A stretch of DNA of 15,446 bases from Rhodospirillales bacterium. GTDB lineage: Bacteria; Pseudomonadota; Alphaproteobacteria; Rhodospirillales_A; JACZKS01. Below, in pieces: positions 1 through 6,954 of the stretch; positions within the stretch are counted from its first letter, which is position 1; every line of letters starts with the position of its first letter. The translations under genes were made by a program, and so were the position numbers. The stretch spans positions 1 to 15,446 of the forward strand of contig JABGRG010000094.1 of the NCBI GenBank assembly GCA_018648445.1, written 5' to 3'. The notes under the pieces were generated by a model, which saw only the letters and a program-made list of their open reading frames with translations, searched no databases and was not told where the DNA came from.

Positions 1-2694
1 GACATCGGTTTCTTTTTTCAGGATGCGAACCCTACGCACGTTTTCTTTTTCTGAAAAGTCGGCCAGCGCTTTTTCTTTTTTCACCCCTGCGGCCTCGCCT
101 TCAAAAACGAAGTTGCGCACTTTTTGGCGAAGATCGCGGTCGCGGATGGCCTCGATTTCTTTGTCTGTCAAAGAGACCAGGGGCTTGCGCCGAACCAGAT
201 TACAGCCATTTTCTGCATCGGCGTTGCGCACCAGACCGTAGGCGGTTTCCTCGTGCAACTTTCCCTCAATTCCGTGATCGAGCCGGTGGGAAACGGTCAT
301 TTCACGCAGTGCGTTACGCAATTCGTCGCGGAAACCTTCCCACGGTTCGGGCATCTTCTCAATCAGGCGGGCGCGGCTTCCCTCGGCGGCCGTGGCGATG
401 CGTTGCAACATGCCTTGATCGGTCAGGGCGGCGATCGCCGCGTCGATGGCGTGATGGCGATGGTCGAAACGGTTCTTCAAATTGGCGTCGGAGAGAAGGC
501 TGTTCAGTCCCCACTTGCCGCGCAGCATGGCGGTCAGTCGCCCCGGAATGGCACCCACGCGCTCGGCCGGGCAGATATAAGACAGATACCGGCGTGTGAT
601 ACGGGCCAGATAGGCGGTGTCGGTCAATTGCCGATCCAGAAAACTCCGCTCGCCCTCAAAACGCGCCATGGCGTCGGCGGCGAACCGCCAGCGCTTGTTT
701 TTGGGAAGTCCCTGCGCGCGCTCAAGAACATGGGACCAACCGTTTTCGTCATGGCCGAACGCTTCATGGGGCGAGCGATTTCCCTTTTGACGATTGAAGA
801 CGCGCAGCGAAACAGTTTTGTTGGCGGCGCTGTTATCAAGCGTGCGCGAAAACGGCAGGATATGCTCGATCTCAACCTCGTCGGTATAAAGCATATCAAG
901 GCTGATCTGCCTGCCGCCATAGGGGCAGCGACGATCAAGTGGATCATCCGGGTTCAGCTCTTCCCACAAGCGCATTCGCAGCCGATTTTCGCCACTGTCG
1001 CGCTGGCCGATCCGGGACATTTTTTCGCGCCGCTCATCGTTTCTTTTCTGGTTCAACACTTGCTTTCGATTGATTTCGTCCTTTTCCTTTTTGCCCAGCT
1101 TCAACTCGCGGGCCAGTTCAACGACGATGCCATCGGGCGGGCCATGATCCCGGATGATGGCGTTGACCAACGCGCGCAATTGTCCAAGGCCGATATGTAC
1201 TGTTGGGTTGGCGATGCGGCCCCAACGGATTTCATCTCCGTGGTCAGGATCGCCGCTGCCCGATACATGACCGGCCAGTGCTTCGCCGTAATAGGGCAAT
1301 TCGCCCAACAGATTCTCGGGTCGCCGGTCGGAATGATGATAGCCCGCTCGCCTCGCCGCCTCGGCATAGCTGATAGGGATCGCCAGCACCTCGCCGGTGG
1401 CCGGGCAAACGTCCTCGGTCGAACTTTCACGCATTGCGGCAACGACGCCGATAAGGGCGCGGCGCCCCAGGCGGCAGTGATTTTGCGGCAAAGGTGCATT
1501 GGCGACGGCCATCGCCGTCTCTTCACCAAGTCTACATTCGTCCATCAGCCAGCCGACGAGTTCGGCTTCGTCCTCTGTGTCGACAAGGCGTTCAACGATT
1601 TCGCTCTGGCGCCGACGGGACAACTCCCGCCAGCCGGGGCCGAAACGGCTTTTGTTGGCCAACACATGGGCGGTTTGATCACCCAACAACCTTCCGCGTT
1701 TGTCGCCTTCCAGATTGAAACCGATGTCGCCGACAGGCCCGATGATTTTGCGAATGACATTGAAACTTATGGTTCCCTTGCGCGAAAGCTGGCTAGCGAT
1801 CCGGTCGCGCTCTTGGATATTAAGCGGGCGCGTAGACTGGTCGGGAAATTCAATACGAAGGTTGGAAAGTTTATGCAAGATGCGAAATTCCTGGGCGAGC
1901 GGAAGCGCCCACGGTGCCCGAAGGCCCCCCAAATCTCGGCTGTCGACCGCCGGGTCCATGGCGCATTTTCCGGGGATGGCCGGTTTTAACGGGCGTTGGC
2001 GAAAAATAACTCTCCGCAGGGCTTCACGAGCTTCGTCGTTCAACTGGGCATGAAAATCCGCCTGTGCCCGCCAAAGGATGTCGAACTCTCTTTCCAGCAT
2101 GGCGCGTTGGGGGAAATAATCATACGCGGCCTTTGCGCCAACGCCGCTCAAACGCGCGCGAACGGGTTTGCGCCCGGCATGAAGCCGATAAAGGAATTCA
2201 CCCAGCGTGCGGGCCTTTTCGGCCTTCATGGCTTCAGCCAGTCTTCCGCCGCCACGTTTGATCTTCCCGGCGTCGCCGCCGCCTGGATCGGTTTTGCGGT
2301 TGGATTTGAAGCCCCGGCGCTGGCTCAGATGAAACAGCGCCCGGCCCAATTCGTAAAGTTCGAGCCGGTGGTCCAGACCGCGCGCGCGAATTTCGTATGG
2401 ATCGAGCTTCTCCAGCGATTTTCGTGCCGTCTTTTCCGTGGGCATCAGGCCGAAAAGAACAGGCGCCGCCATAAAGTCTCTGCGGCGCAACAGATAGCGG
2501 TCGCGCCGTCGCCGGGCCGATCGCGCACCACGCCGGTCGGCGGCCAGGGACGCGCCGCTTTGTGCATCGCGCCCGTCATGGAAAAGACGCACGCCGATGT
2601 CGCGAACGGCGCACGGTGCGCCGTCGGCACCCAAATCCAAAAGGCACCAGCCGATAGAATTGGTGCCCATATCGACGCCCAGGCGATACGTCAT
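1..2694 (-). CDS. cas9: Type II-C CRISPR-associated endonuclease Cas9 (partial; C-terminus beyond window edge)
   Basis: RNA-guided DNA endonuclease. I translated the reverse strand codon by codon from ATG at 2694: 898 codons, no stop, no frameshift. RuvC-I is at the N-terminus (GVDMGTNSIGW, Asp8), followed by an arginine-rich bridge helix at about residues 54-70 (RRGARSARRRRDRYLLRR) and the REC conserved block LSQRRGFKSNRK (123-134). RuvC-II is IVVELARE (Glu526). HNH begins near CPYGG (590-594), with the catalytic block EIEHILPFSRT (His611), Asn625 and Asn634. RuvC-III is DHRHHAIDA (His748, Asp751). The wedge-type motif DHGIEGKLHEETAYGLV spans about 805-821. Known II-C Cas9 proteins are about 1000-1100 residues, so perhaps 100-200 residues, most of the PAM-interacting domain, lie outside the window. 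All catalytic residues are present; Glu610 stands where SpCas9 and NmeCas9 have Asp. A GGGAG Shine-Dalgarno lies 8 nt before the ATG. The short REC region and motif style favour II-C over II-A. Confidence 0.97.
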   Translation of the reverse strand, partial: MTYRLGVDMGTNSIGWCLLDLGADGAPCAVRDIGVRLFHDGRDAQSGASLAADRRGARSARRRRDRYLLRRRDFMAAPVLFGLMPTEKTARKSLEKLDPYEIRARGLDHRLELYELGRALFHLSQRRGFKSNRKTDPGGGDAGKIKRGGGRLAEAMKAEKARTLGEFLYRLHAGRKPVRARLSGVGAKAAYDYFPQRAMLEREFDILWRAQADFHAQLNDEAREALRRVIFRQRPLKPAIPGKCAMDPAVDSRDLGGLRAPWALPLAQEFRILHKLSNLRIEFPDQSTRPLNIQERDRIASQLSRKGTISFNVIRKIIGPVGDIGFNLEGDKRGRLLGDQTAHVLANKSRFGPGWRELSRRRQSEIVERLVDTEDEAELVGWLMDECRLGEETAMAVANAPLPQNHCRLGRRALIGVVAAMRESSTEDVCPATGEVLAIPISYAEAARRAGYHHSDRRPENLLGELPYYGEALAGHVSGSGDPDHGDEIRWGRIANPTVHIGLGQLRALVNAIIRDHGPPDGIVVELARELKLGKKEKDEINRKQVLNQKRNDERREKMSRIGQRDSGENRLRMRLWEELNPDDPLDRRCPYGGRQISLDMLYTDEVEIEHILPFSRTLDNSAANKTVSLRVFNRQKGNRSPHEAFGHDENGWSHVLERAQGLPKNKRWRFAADAMARFEGERSFLDRQLTDTAYLARITRRYLSYICPAERVGAIPGRLTAMLRGKWGLNSLLSDANLKNRFDHRHHAIDAAIAALTDQGMLQRIATAAEGSRARLIEKMPEPWEGFRDELRNALREMTVSHRLDHGIEGKLHEETAYGLVRNADAENGCNLVRRKPLVSLTDKEIEAIRDRDLRQKVRNFVFEGEAAGVKKEKALADFSEKENVRRVRILKKETDV

Positions 2695-2732
2695 GCACCT
2701 TTCTCCCGTAACCTTGATTGCGGTTTCAGTCT

Positions 2733-2760
2733 ATGGTAGTGTATTTGTTGGATGAGGCAA
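2733..2760 (-). promoter_or_regulatory. Candidate sigma-70 promoter of cas9
   Basis: On the minus strand TTGCCT (2760-2755) and TACCAT (2738-2733) are 16 bp apart, each matching 4 of 6 consensus positions. A start near 2726 would give a leader of about 32 nt that contains the GGGAG ribosome site at 2707-2703. Identified by eye only. Confidence 0.4.
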
Positions 2761-2773
2761 TGCTTTCTATTTT
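2745..2773 (+). promoter_or_regulatory. Candidate sigma-70 promoter of the tracrRNA
   Basis: TTGTTG (2745-2750) and TATTTT (2768-2773) are separated by exactly 17 bp on the plus strand. The expected start is near 2780, just where the anti-repeat-like segment begins. It overlaps the divergent cas9 promoter, whose -35 lies inside this spacer. The -35 match is weak (3 of 6). Confidence 0.4.
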
Positions 2774-2779
2774 AGCCGA

Positions 2780-2855
2780 TAGGGAATCGCGGCCCATCCG
2801 TTAACAAGGCTTTATGCCACAAAATAATGAGGCGGGCTCCGGCCCGCCTCATTTT
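2780..2855 (+). ncRNA. Candidate tracrRNA of the type II-C locus
   Basis: The tracrRNA pairs with CRISPR repeat RNA and loads Cas9. The 76-nt segment has the expected order: an anti-repeat-like stretch (about 2780-2805), then ACAAGGC and a small nexus-like hairpin (GGC 2808-2810, loop TTTAT, GCC 2816-2818), then a strong terminator hairpin (2826-2853) with T's. The run CCGTT...ACAAGGC...GCC recalls the Neisseria tracrRNA, which has CCGTTGCTACAATAAGGC at the same place. The reverse complement of 2769-2805 starts GTTAACGG and ends GGCTAAAAT, in the style of 36-nt II-C repeats. The gene is divergent from cas9 and convergent with the oxidoreductase. No repeat array is in the window, so the repeat:anti-repeat match cannot be tested here. 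The alternative is plain spacer DNA with a terminator serving only the oxidoreductase. Confidence 0.6.
2826..2855. terminator. Bidirectional intrinsic terminator
   Basis: A perfect 12-bp stem (2826-2837 with 2842-2853) closes a 4-nt TCCG loop. It is followed by T's in both directions: ATTTTC on the plus strand, ATTATTTT on the minus strand. It lies 32 bp past the oxidoreductase stop on one side and ends the candidate tracrRNA on the other, as expected between convergent units. Confidence 0.85.
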
Positions 2856-2887
2856 CAGAGATATTTCGAATCGTGTCTCCAGGCGGT

Positions 2888-3934
2888 TCAACGACTCATA
2901 GACACCGATTTTCTGGTTCTTGCACTCTCGTAAATAGAGAGAATTATTTCCACCGCCTTGCGGGCTTCTTCGCCGCCGGGGGTCGAATCGGGCCCCCCTT
3001 GCAGCGTGCTCAGGAAGCTTCGGAATTGTTCGATGTGGCCATGAACGCCGATGGCTGTCGGGTCGGCCGCGCCGCCGCCCGAGGTCGTGGCGTTGATGAA
3101 TTTTTTCTGGATTTCGCGGTCGGCGTCGGTTTCATCGGCAAAGGCCCAGGTGGTCAAGCTTTCTTCCTCCAGCACTGCTGACCCATGTGTTCCCGAAATC
3201 TCGATGCGCTTGAGAAAGCCCGGATGAACTGCCGTCGATCCCTCGATAACCCCCAGCGCGCCGTTGGCGAAACGCAGCGCCGCCACCCCCGTATCCTCGA
3301 CCTCGATACGTTCGTGACCCAGTGTTTCGGTGAAGGCGAAAACACTGTCCACCGGTCCCATGACCCATTGCAACAAATCAATGGCGTGGATGGATTGGTT
3401 CATCAGCGCGCCGCCGCCATCCAGCGCCCAGGTTCCGCGCCAGCCGCCATTGTCATAGTACTGCTGGCTGCGAAACCATTTCACGTAGGCGTCGCCCAGC
3501 GTCAGTTTGCCAAAGCGCCCGTCGTCTACCGCTTTTTTCAACAGTTGCGGTGCTTCGTGAAACCGCGACTGGAATACGCCGGTGATCTCGACGCCCTTTT
3601 TGGCGGCGGCCTCGATAATGGCGTCGCAGCGCTCCAGGGTGATTTCCAGCGGTTTCTCTATGATCAGGTGCTTGCCCGCTTCGATGGCCGCGAGAGCGGG
3701 GTCCAGATGACTGCCCGACGGCGTGCAAATGGTCACCACGTCCATATCCGGCTGATCCAGAAACGAACGTAAATCAGTGAACGCGGCGCAGCCGTGAAGA
3801 GCGGCGAATTTCTCCGCCGATGGCGCGTGGTTGTCCATCACGCCTGCCAGTGTGCAGCCCTCAAGGGCGGCGATCGCCTTGGCATGGAACCCGCCGATGA
3901 CGCCGGCGCCGATGACGCCGATTGCATGTGCCAT
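2888..3934 (-). CDS. Gfo/Idh/MocA-family NAD(P)-dependent oxidoreductase
   Basis: A 348-residue cytoplasmic dehydrogenase of normal family length. The N-terminal Rossmann fold has GAGVIGG (residues 9-15). The family signature EKP is at 93-95 (IIEKPLEITL), supplying the usual catalytic lysine (Lys94). The C-terminal substrate domain has GGGALMNQSIHAIDLLQW (173-190), the conserved HxxD helix (His183, Asp186). Members oxidise or reduce sugars, inositols, sugar nucleotides or related polyols; the substrate cannot be read from the sequence. The ATG at 3934 has a GGGGGAAG ribosome site 8-9 nt upstream. It is the last gene of a probable operon behind gloB and the glutathione transferase (31-nt gap) and is followed by the terminator at 2826-2855. 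Family is certain, function is not. Confidence 0.93.
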   Translation of the reverse strand: MAHAIGVIGAGVIGGFHAKAIAALEGCTLAGVMDNHAPSAEKFAALHGCAAFTDLRSFLDQPDMDVVTICTPSGSHLDPALAAIEAGKHLIIEKPLEITLERCDAIIEAAAKKGVEITGVFQSRFHEAPQLLKKAVDDGRFGKLTLGDAYVKWFRSQQYYDNGGWRGTWALDGGGALMNQSIHAIDLLQWVMGPVDSVFAFTETLGHERIEVEDTGVAALRFANGALGVIEGSTAVHPGFLKRIEISGTHGSAVLEEESLTTWAFADETDADREIQKKFINATTSGGGAADPTAIGVHGHIEQFRSFLSTLQGGPDSTPGGEEARKAVEIILSIYESARTRKSVSMSR

Positions 3935-3965
3935 TTTCTTGCTTCCCCCGGTTGGTTGATAGCCC

Positions 3966-4580
3966 TTATTCGGGCTTGGTTTCCTTCATGGACGTGCGTT
4001 CCGACATGTCCTCGTACCATGAAGCCAGCGCGGGACGATTGCTGCGCCAGTCGTCTGAATCGAAGCGCAAGTCCAGGTATCCCAGCGCGCACCCGGTGGC
4101 GATTTCCCCAATGCCTAACGGCCCTTCGGGGTCGGGCAACCCCTCGTTTTCGGCCTCAAGTTCGAGCAGATCGAGCGCGCGGACGACTTTTCGTTTCTGG
4201 CTTTCCGCCCATTCCTCGGATTGCAGGTTTTCAGGGCGCATGCCCTCGTAACGACGCAACACCAAGGCGTCCATGATGCCGTCGGCCAGCGCATGGCGAC
4301 GAAGGGCCGCCCAGCGCGCCGGTCCTTCGGGCGGAAAAACCTTATTTCCGTCATGCAGGCTGTCCAGATATTCGCAGATGACCCGCGAATCGAAAAGCAC
4401 GGTGCCGTCGTCGAAAATCAGGGTCGGGATCTTGCTCAGCGGATTGTCCTCGGCCAGATGGTCCTCGTCGCCCTGGGGCGACATGGGGGTTTTTTCAATC
4501 AGTCCCTCCAGACCCGTTTCAATGGCCGTTACCATAACCTTGCGCACGTAGGGTGAGGTCGCCAGATACCTGAGAAGCAT
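3966..4580 (-). CDS. Glutathione S-transferase, YibF-like
   Basis: A 204-residue protein with the two-domain transferase layout. The N-terminal thioredoxin-like half has SPYVRKV (Ser9 as candidate catalytic residue), NPLSKIPTL with the cis-proline (Pro52) and FDSRVICEYLD, with Asp64-Ser65 in the place that binds the glutathione gamma-glutamyl group. The helical C-terminal half contains ALADGIMDA, which I recall in E. coli YibF, together with GYLDLRF. Such enzymes conjugate glutathione to, or remove it from, small electrophiles; the substrate is unknown. The ATG at 4580 has CGGAG 8 nt upstream. It sits 20 nt after gloB, supporting a shared glutathione-linked detoxification role. Confidence 0.92.
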   Translation of the reverse strand: MLLRYLATSPYVRKVMVTAIETGLEGLIEKTPMSPQGDEDHLAEDNPLSKIPTLIFDDGTVLFDSRVICEYLDSLHDGNKVFPPEGPARWAALRRHALADGIMDALVLRRYEGMRPENLQSEEWAESQKRKVVRALDLLELEAENEGLPDPEGPLGIGEIATGCALGYLDLRFDSDDWRSNRPALASWYEDMSERTSMKETKPE

Positions 4581-4600
4581 TTGTTATTCTCCGTTAGATC

Positions 4601-5371
4601 TTAAAATCGGTCCTTGCGGCGTCTGATTTCGGCGAAGACTTCAACTGCGTCGCGCCCTTCCATTCCTGTCGCCCGTTGCAGATCCGGCGCGTCGGCCCGC
4701 AGGAACGGATTGGCCGCGCATTCATCGGCCAGGGTGGACGGAACGGTGGGCTTTCCGGCCTCGCGCAGGGTCAACACCTCGTCGGCCCGCTTTTTTAAGG
4801 CCGGGTTGTTGGGGTCGATGCTCAGAGCGAAATCGGCGTTGGAATTGGTGTATTCGTGAGCGCAGAAGATCCGTGTTTCACCGGGAAGGCCGCGAAGTCG
4901 TGAAAGGCTTTCCCACATTTGATCGGCGGTGCCTTCGAACAGGCGGCCGCAGCCCAGCGAAAACAAGGTGTCGCCGCAAAAAAGAGCCTGCGAATTCTCG
5001 AACCAATAGGCGACGTGCCCGGACGTATGTCCCGGAACTTCAAACACGCGAGCCGTCTTGCCGCCCAACTCAACGAGATCGCCGTTGCCGACCTCGACAT
5101 CAATTCCCGGAATTCTGCCAGCGTCCGCGCCCGCGCCGACGATGGTGCAGCCCGTCGCCTGTTTGACCTCGAGGTTGCCGCCGATGTGGTCCATGTGATG
5201 ATGCGTGCAAAAAATGTGGGTCAGCTTCCACCCCAGCCGGTCCAGGGTTTGCAAGACGGGTTCCGCGACCGCCGGATCGACTGCGGCGCAGCTTCCCGTA
5301 TCGGGATCGCGGACCAGATAGACGTAGTTATCCGAAAGAACCGGTACCTGATGAACTTCAAGATTGCTCAT
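4601..5371 (-). CDS. gloB: Hydroxyacylglutathione hydrolase (glyoxalase II)
   Basis: Hydrolyses S-D-lactoylglutathione to D-lactate and glutathione, the second step of methylglyoxal detoxification. At 256 residues it has the standard length. Metallo-beta-lactamase fold motifs are complete: THHHMDH (56-62), VPGHTSGH with His115, FCGDTLF with Asp134 and CAHEYT with His172, together the two-metal site. The C-terminal glyoxalase II extension ends in the basic run RRRKDRF, matching the glutathione-binding region of the family. The ATG at 5371 has a strong GGGGAGG site 8 nt upstream. It is the first gene of the gloB-GST-oxidoreductase cluster and is divergent from a methyltransferase gene. Confidence 0.96.
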   Translation of the reverse strand: MSNLEVHQVPVLSDNYVYLVRDPDTGSCAAVDPAVAEPVLQTLDRLGWKLTHIFCTHHHMDHIGGNLEVKQATGCTIVGAGADAGRIPGIDVEVGNGDLVELGGKTARVFEVPGHTSGHVAYWFENSQALFCGDTLFSLGCGRLFEGTADQMWESLSRLRGLPGETRIFCAHEYTNSNADFALSIDPNNPALKKRADEVLTLREAGKPTVPSTLADECAANPFLRADAPDLQRATGMEGRDAVEVFAEIRRRKDRF

Positions 5372-5388
5372 GACCCAAACCTCCCCCG

Positions 5389-5416
5389 CTGCAGATGCTC
5401 GCGTTCTGCAGATGCT
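5389..5416. repeat. Two tandem 11-bp repeats between gloB and the methyltransferase
   Basis: CTGCAGATGCT occurs at 5389-5399 and again at 5406-5416, a 17-bp period, inside the 101-bp divergent intergenic region. The spacing and position would suit a regulator binding two sites, but only two copies exist and no regulator is known. Confidence 0.5.
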
Positions 5417-5472
5417 AACACCATCGCCCGGCCATCGCCACCCGTGGCGGTGTCGTGTTACACTTTGCCGCC

Positions 5473-6192
5473 ATGAGCCTTGATGCCGTTGATCTTAGGG
5501 ATTTTTACGCGACCGGTCTGGGACAGATCGCGGCGCGAATGATTCGTCGGCGCATTCGATCCGTTTGGCCGGACCTGAGCGGGCAAAGCGTGCTTGGCCT
5601 CGGGTATGCAACGCCGTATCTGAACTATTCACGCGACGGCGCGGCCCATGCGATGGCGGCCATGCCCGCCGCCCAGGGTGTGCTTCATTGGCCATCGGAC
5701 GGCCCTGGACTGACGACACTGGTTGACGAGGCCGAATTGCCGTTCCCCGATTTGTCCATCGACCGGATGATTTTGGTTCATGCGCTGGAAACGACCGAGC
5801 AGGTCCGCCCGATGATGCGCGAGGTCTGGCGTGTTCTCTCGGGAAGCGGCCGTCTTTTGGTGGTGGTTCCCAACCGGCGGGGGATTTGGGCGCGGCTGGA
5901 CCGCACGCCGTTTGGTCACGGCCAGCCGTATTCGTCGGGCCAGCTGTCGAGGCTGCTGCGTGAAACCATGTTCACGCCGGTCAAATCCCATGCGGCGTTA
6001 TTCGTGCCGCCAACGCGCTCGCGCATGGTACTGGCTTCAGCTCCCGCGTGGGAGCAGCTTGGAATTCGCGGGAAGGCACCGTTTGCCGGCGTCGTTATGG
6101 TCGAAGCGACCAAGCAGATTTACGCCGGTCACACCGTGCCGCGTCGCCGCCGGTCCTACGTCGCAATTCCGCAAGGGCCGAACGGGGCTTAG
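5473..6192 (+). CDS. Class I SAM-dependent methyltransferase (gloB-adjacent family)
   Basis: About 239 residues from the preferred ATG at 5473; an in-frame GTG at 5455 would add six. The AdoMet fold is visible: a motif I region VLGLGYATPYL (about 40-50, a modified glycine loop), a motif II-like stretch ELPFPDLSIDRMILVHALE and the post-motif REVWRVLSGSGRLLVVVPNRRGIWAR. The C-terminus is basic. I recall similar methyltransferases beside gloB in other alphaproteobacteria, but their substrate is unknown to me. There is no good ribosome site; TACACT (5459-5464) lies 8 nt before the ATG, so a leaderless transcript is possible. The 3' end overlaps the convergent methyltransferase gene by 4 bp. Confidence 0.85.
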   Translation: MSLDAVDLRDFYATGLGQIAARMIRRRIRSVWPDLSGQSVLGLGYATPYLNYSRDGAAHAMAAMPAAQGVLHWPSDGPGLTTLVDEAELPFPDLSIDRMILVHALETTEQVRPMMREVWRVLSGSGRLLVVVPNRRGIWARLDRTPFGHGQPYSSGQLSRLLRETMFTPVKSHAALFVPPTRSRMVLASAPAWEQLGIRGKAPFAGVVMVEATKQIYAGHTVPRRRRSYVAIPQGPNGA

Positions 6193-6929
6193 CCGGTTTT
6201 TCTGAGGATGTAGAAGACGTAGCCGTAGCTGTCGCCGAAGCGCTCATACATGTCGATTTCGACCAACGTTTCGTCGATGGTTTCGGCCATTTCGGCGCTG
6301 GCGCCGTTTCTTGTTTCCGCCATACGTTCTTTCAGCGGCCCGTAATATTCGTCCATCCAGTCCGAGGCGGGAAGAGTGAAGCGGTCCAGCGGTTCGTACC
6401 CTAGCGCTTCGGCAGTGGCTTCGTTGGCTTGGGTTGTCGCCATGACGGGATAGGCTTCCGCCCAATATTCCTTGGCTTCATGGGGCGGATTGTCGGTCAG
6501 CCATGTCGCTTCGGAAAAGGCGATAATCGCGCCCGGTTTCAGGAAGGGCCGCCATAAACGCAAGGCGGCTTCCACACCGATAATATAGACGGTGCCTTCC
6601 GACCAAATCAGATCGAATGTTTCGTGATCGAAATCCAGCGCGTCCATGGAAAGATCGCGCGTCTCGACCAGATGGCCTAGGTCTTCCGTCCGGGCCGCAT
6701 CCCGGCAGGCATCAAGGAACGGCGGGTAGACGTCAATGGCTGTCGTTTTACCCTGAAGTTCGCGGGCCAGAACGATCGTTTGCTGCCCCGGTCCGCAACC
6801 AATGTCGAGAATGCGGGGTGCAGCAGGTAAGGCCGGAAGCCGCTTGATCGCCGCAAGCGTCGAATCGTCGGAGCCGGGACCTCCGCGCGGAAGGCCTTCG
6901 TGCAACTTGAAAAGGGATTCGATGTCCAT
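6189..6929 (-). CDS. Class I SAM-dependent methyltransferase
   Basis: A 246-residue cytoplasmic protein. Motif I is ILDIGCGPGQQ (40-50), one of the clearest AdoMet glycine loops; an acidic residue follows in TTAIDVYPPF, and DLIWSEGTVYIIG plus FLKPGAIIAFSE form the later core strands. The beginning MDIESLFKLHEGLPRGGPGSDD is a recognisable family start that precedes the Rossmann core. Substrate unknown. It follows metW by 25 nt on the same strand, so it is probably co-transcribed with metX-metW and could act on a sulphur or amino acid metabolite, but this is inference from position only. No strong Shine-Dalgarno is seen. Confidence 0.9.
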   Translation of the reverse strand: MDIESLFKLHEGLPRGGPGSDDSTLAAIKRLPALPAAPRILDIGCGPGQQTIVLARELQGKTTAIDVYPPFLDACRDAARTEDLGHLVETRDLSMDALDFDHETFDLIWSEGTVYIIGVEAALRLWRPFLKPGAIIAFSEATWLTDNPPHEAKEYWAEAYPVMATTQANEATAEALGYEPLDRFTLPASDWMDEYYGPLKERMAETRNGASAEMAETIDETLVEIDMYERFGDSYGYVFYILRKTG

Positions 6930-6954
6930 TGGAAGAGCCTGATTTTCTTGAATG

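Noticed and set aside
124..2739. Long plus-strand open frames (124-1989 and 1996-2739) that could be read as large genes.
   Set aside because: They lie antisense to cas9; their translations show no recognisable domain, while the minus-strand frame carries all Cas9 motifs.
2722..2741. GTTTCAGTCTATGGTAG resembles the start of some type II CRISPR repeats.
   Set aside because: It occurs once, shows no array spacing, and falls on the candidate cas9 -10 and leader. The 2769-2805 segment fits an anti-repeat better.
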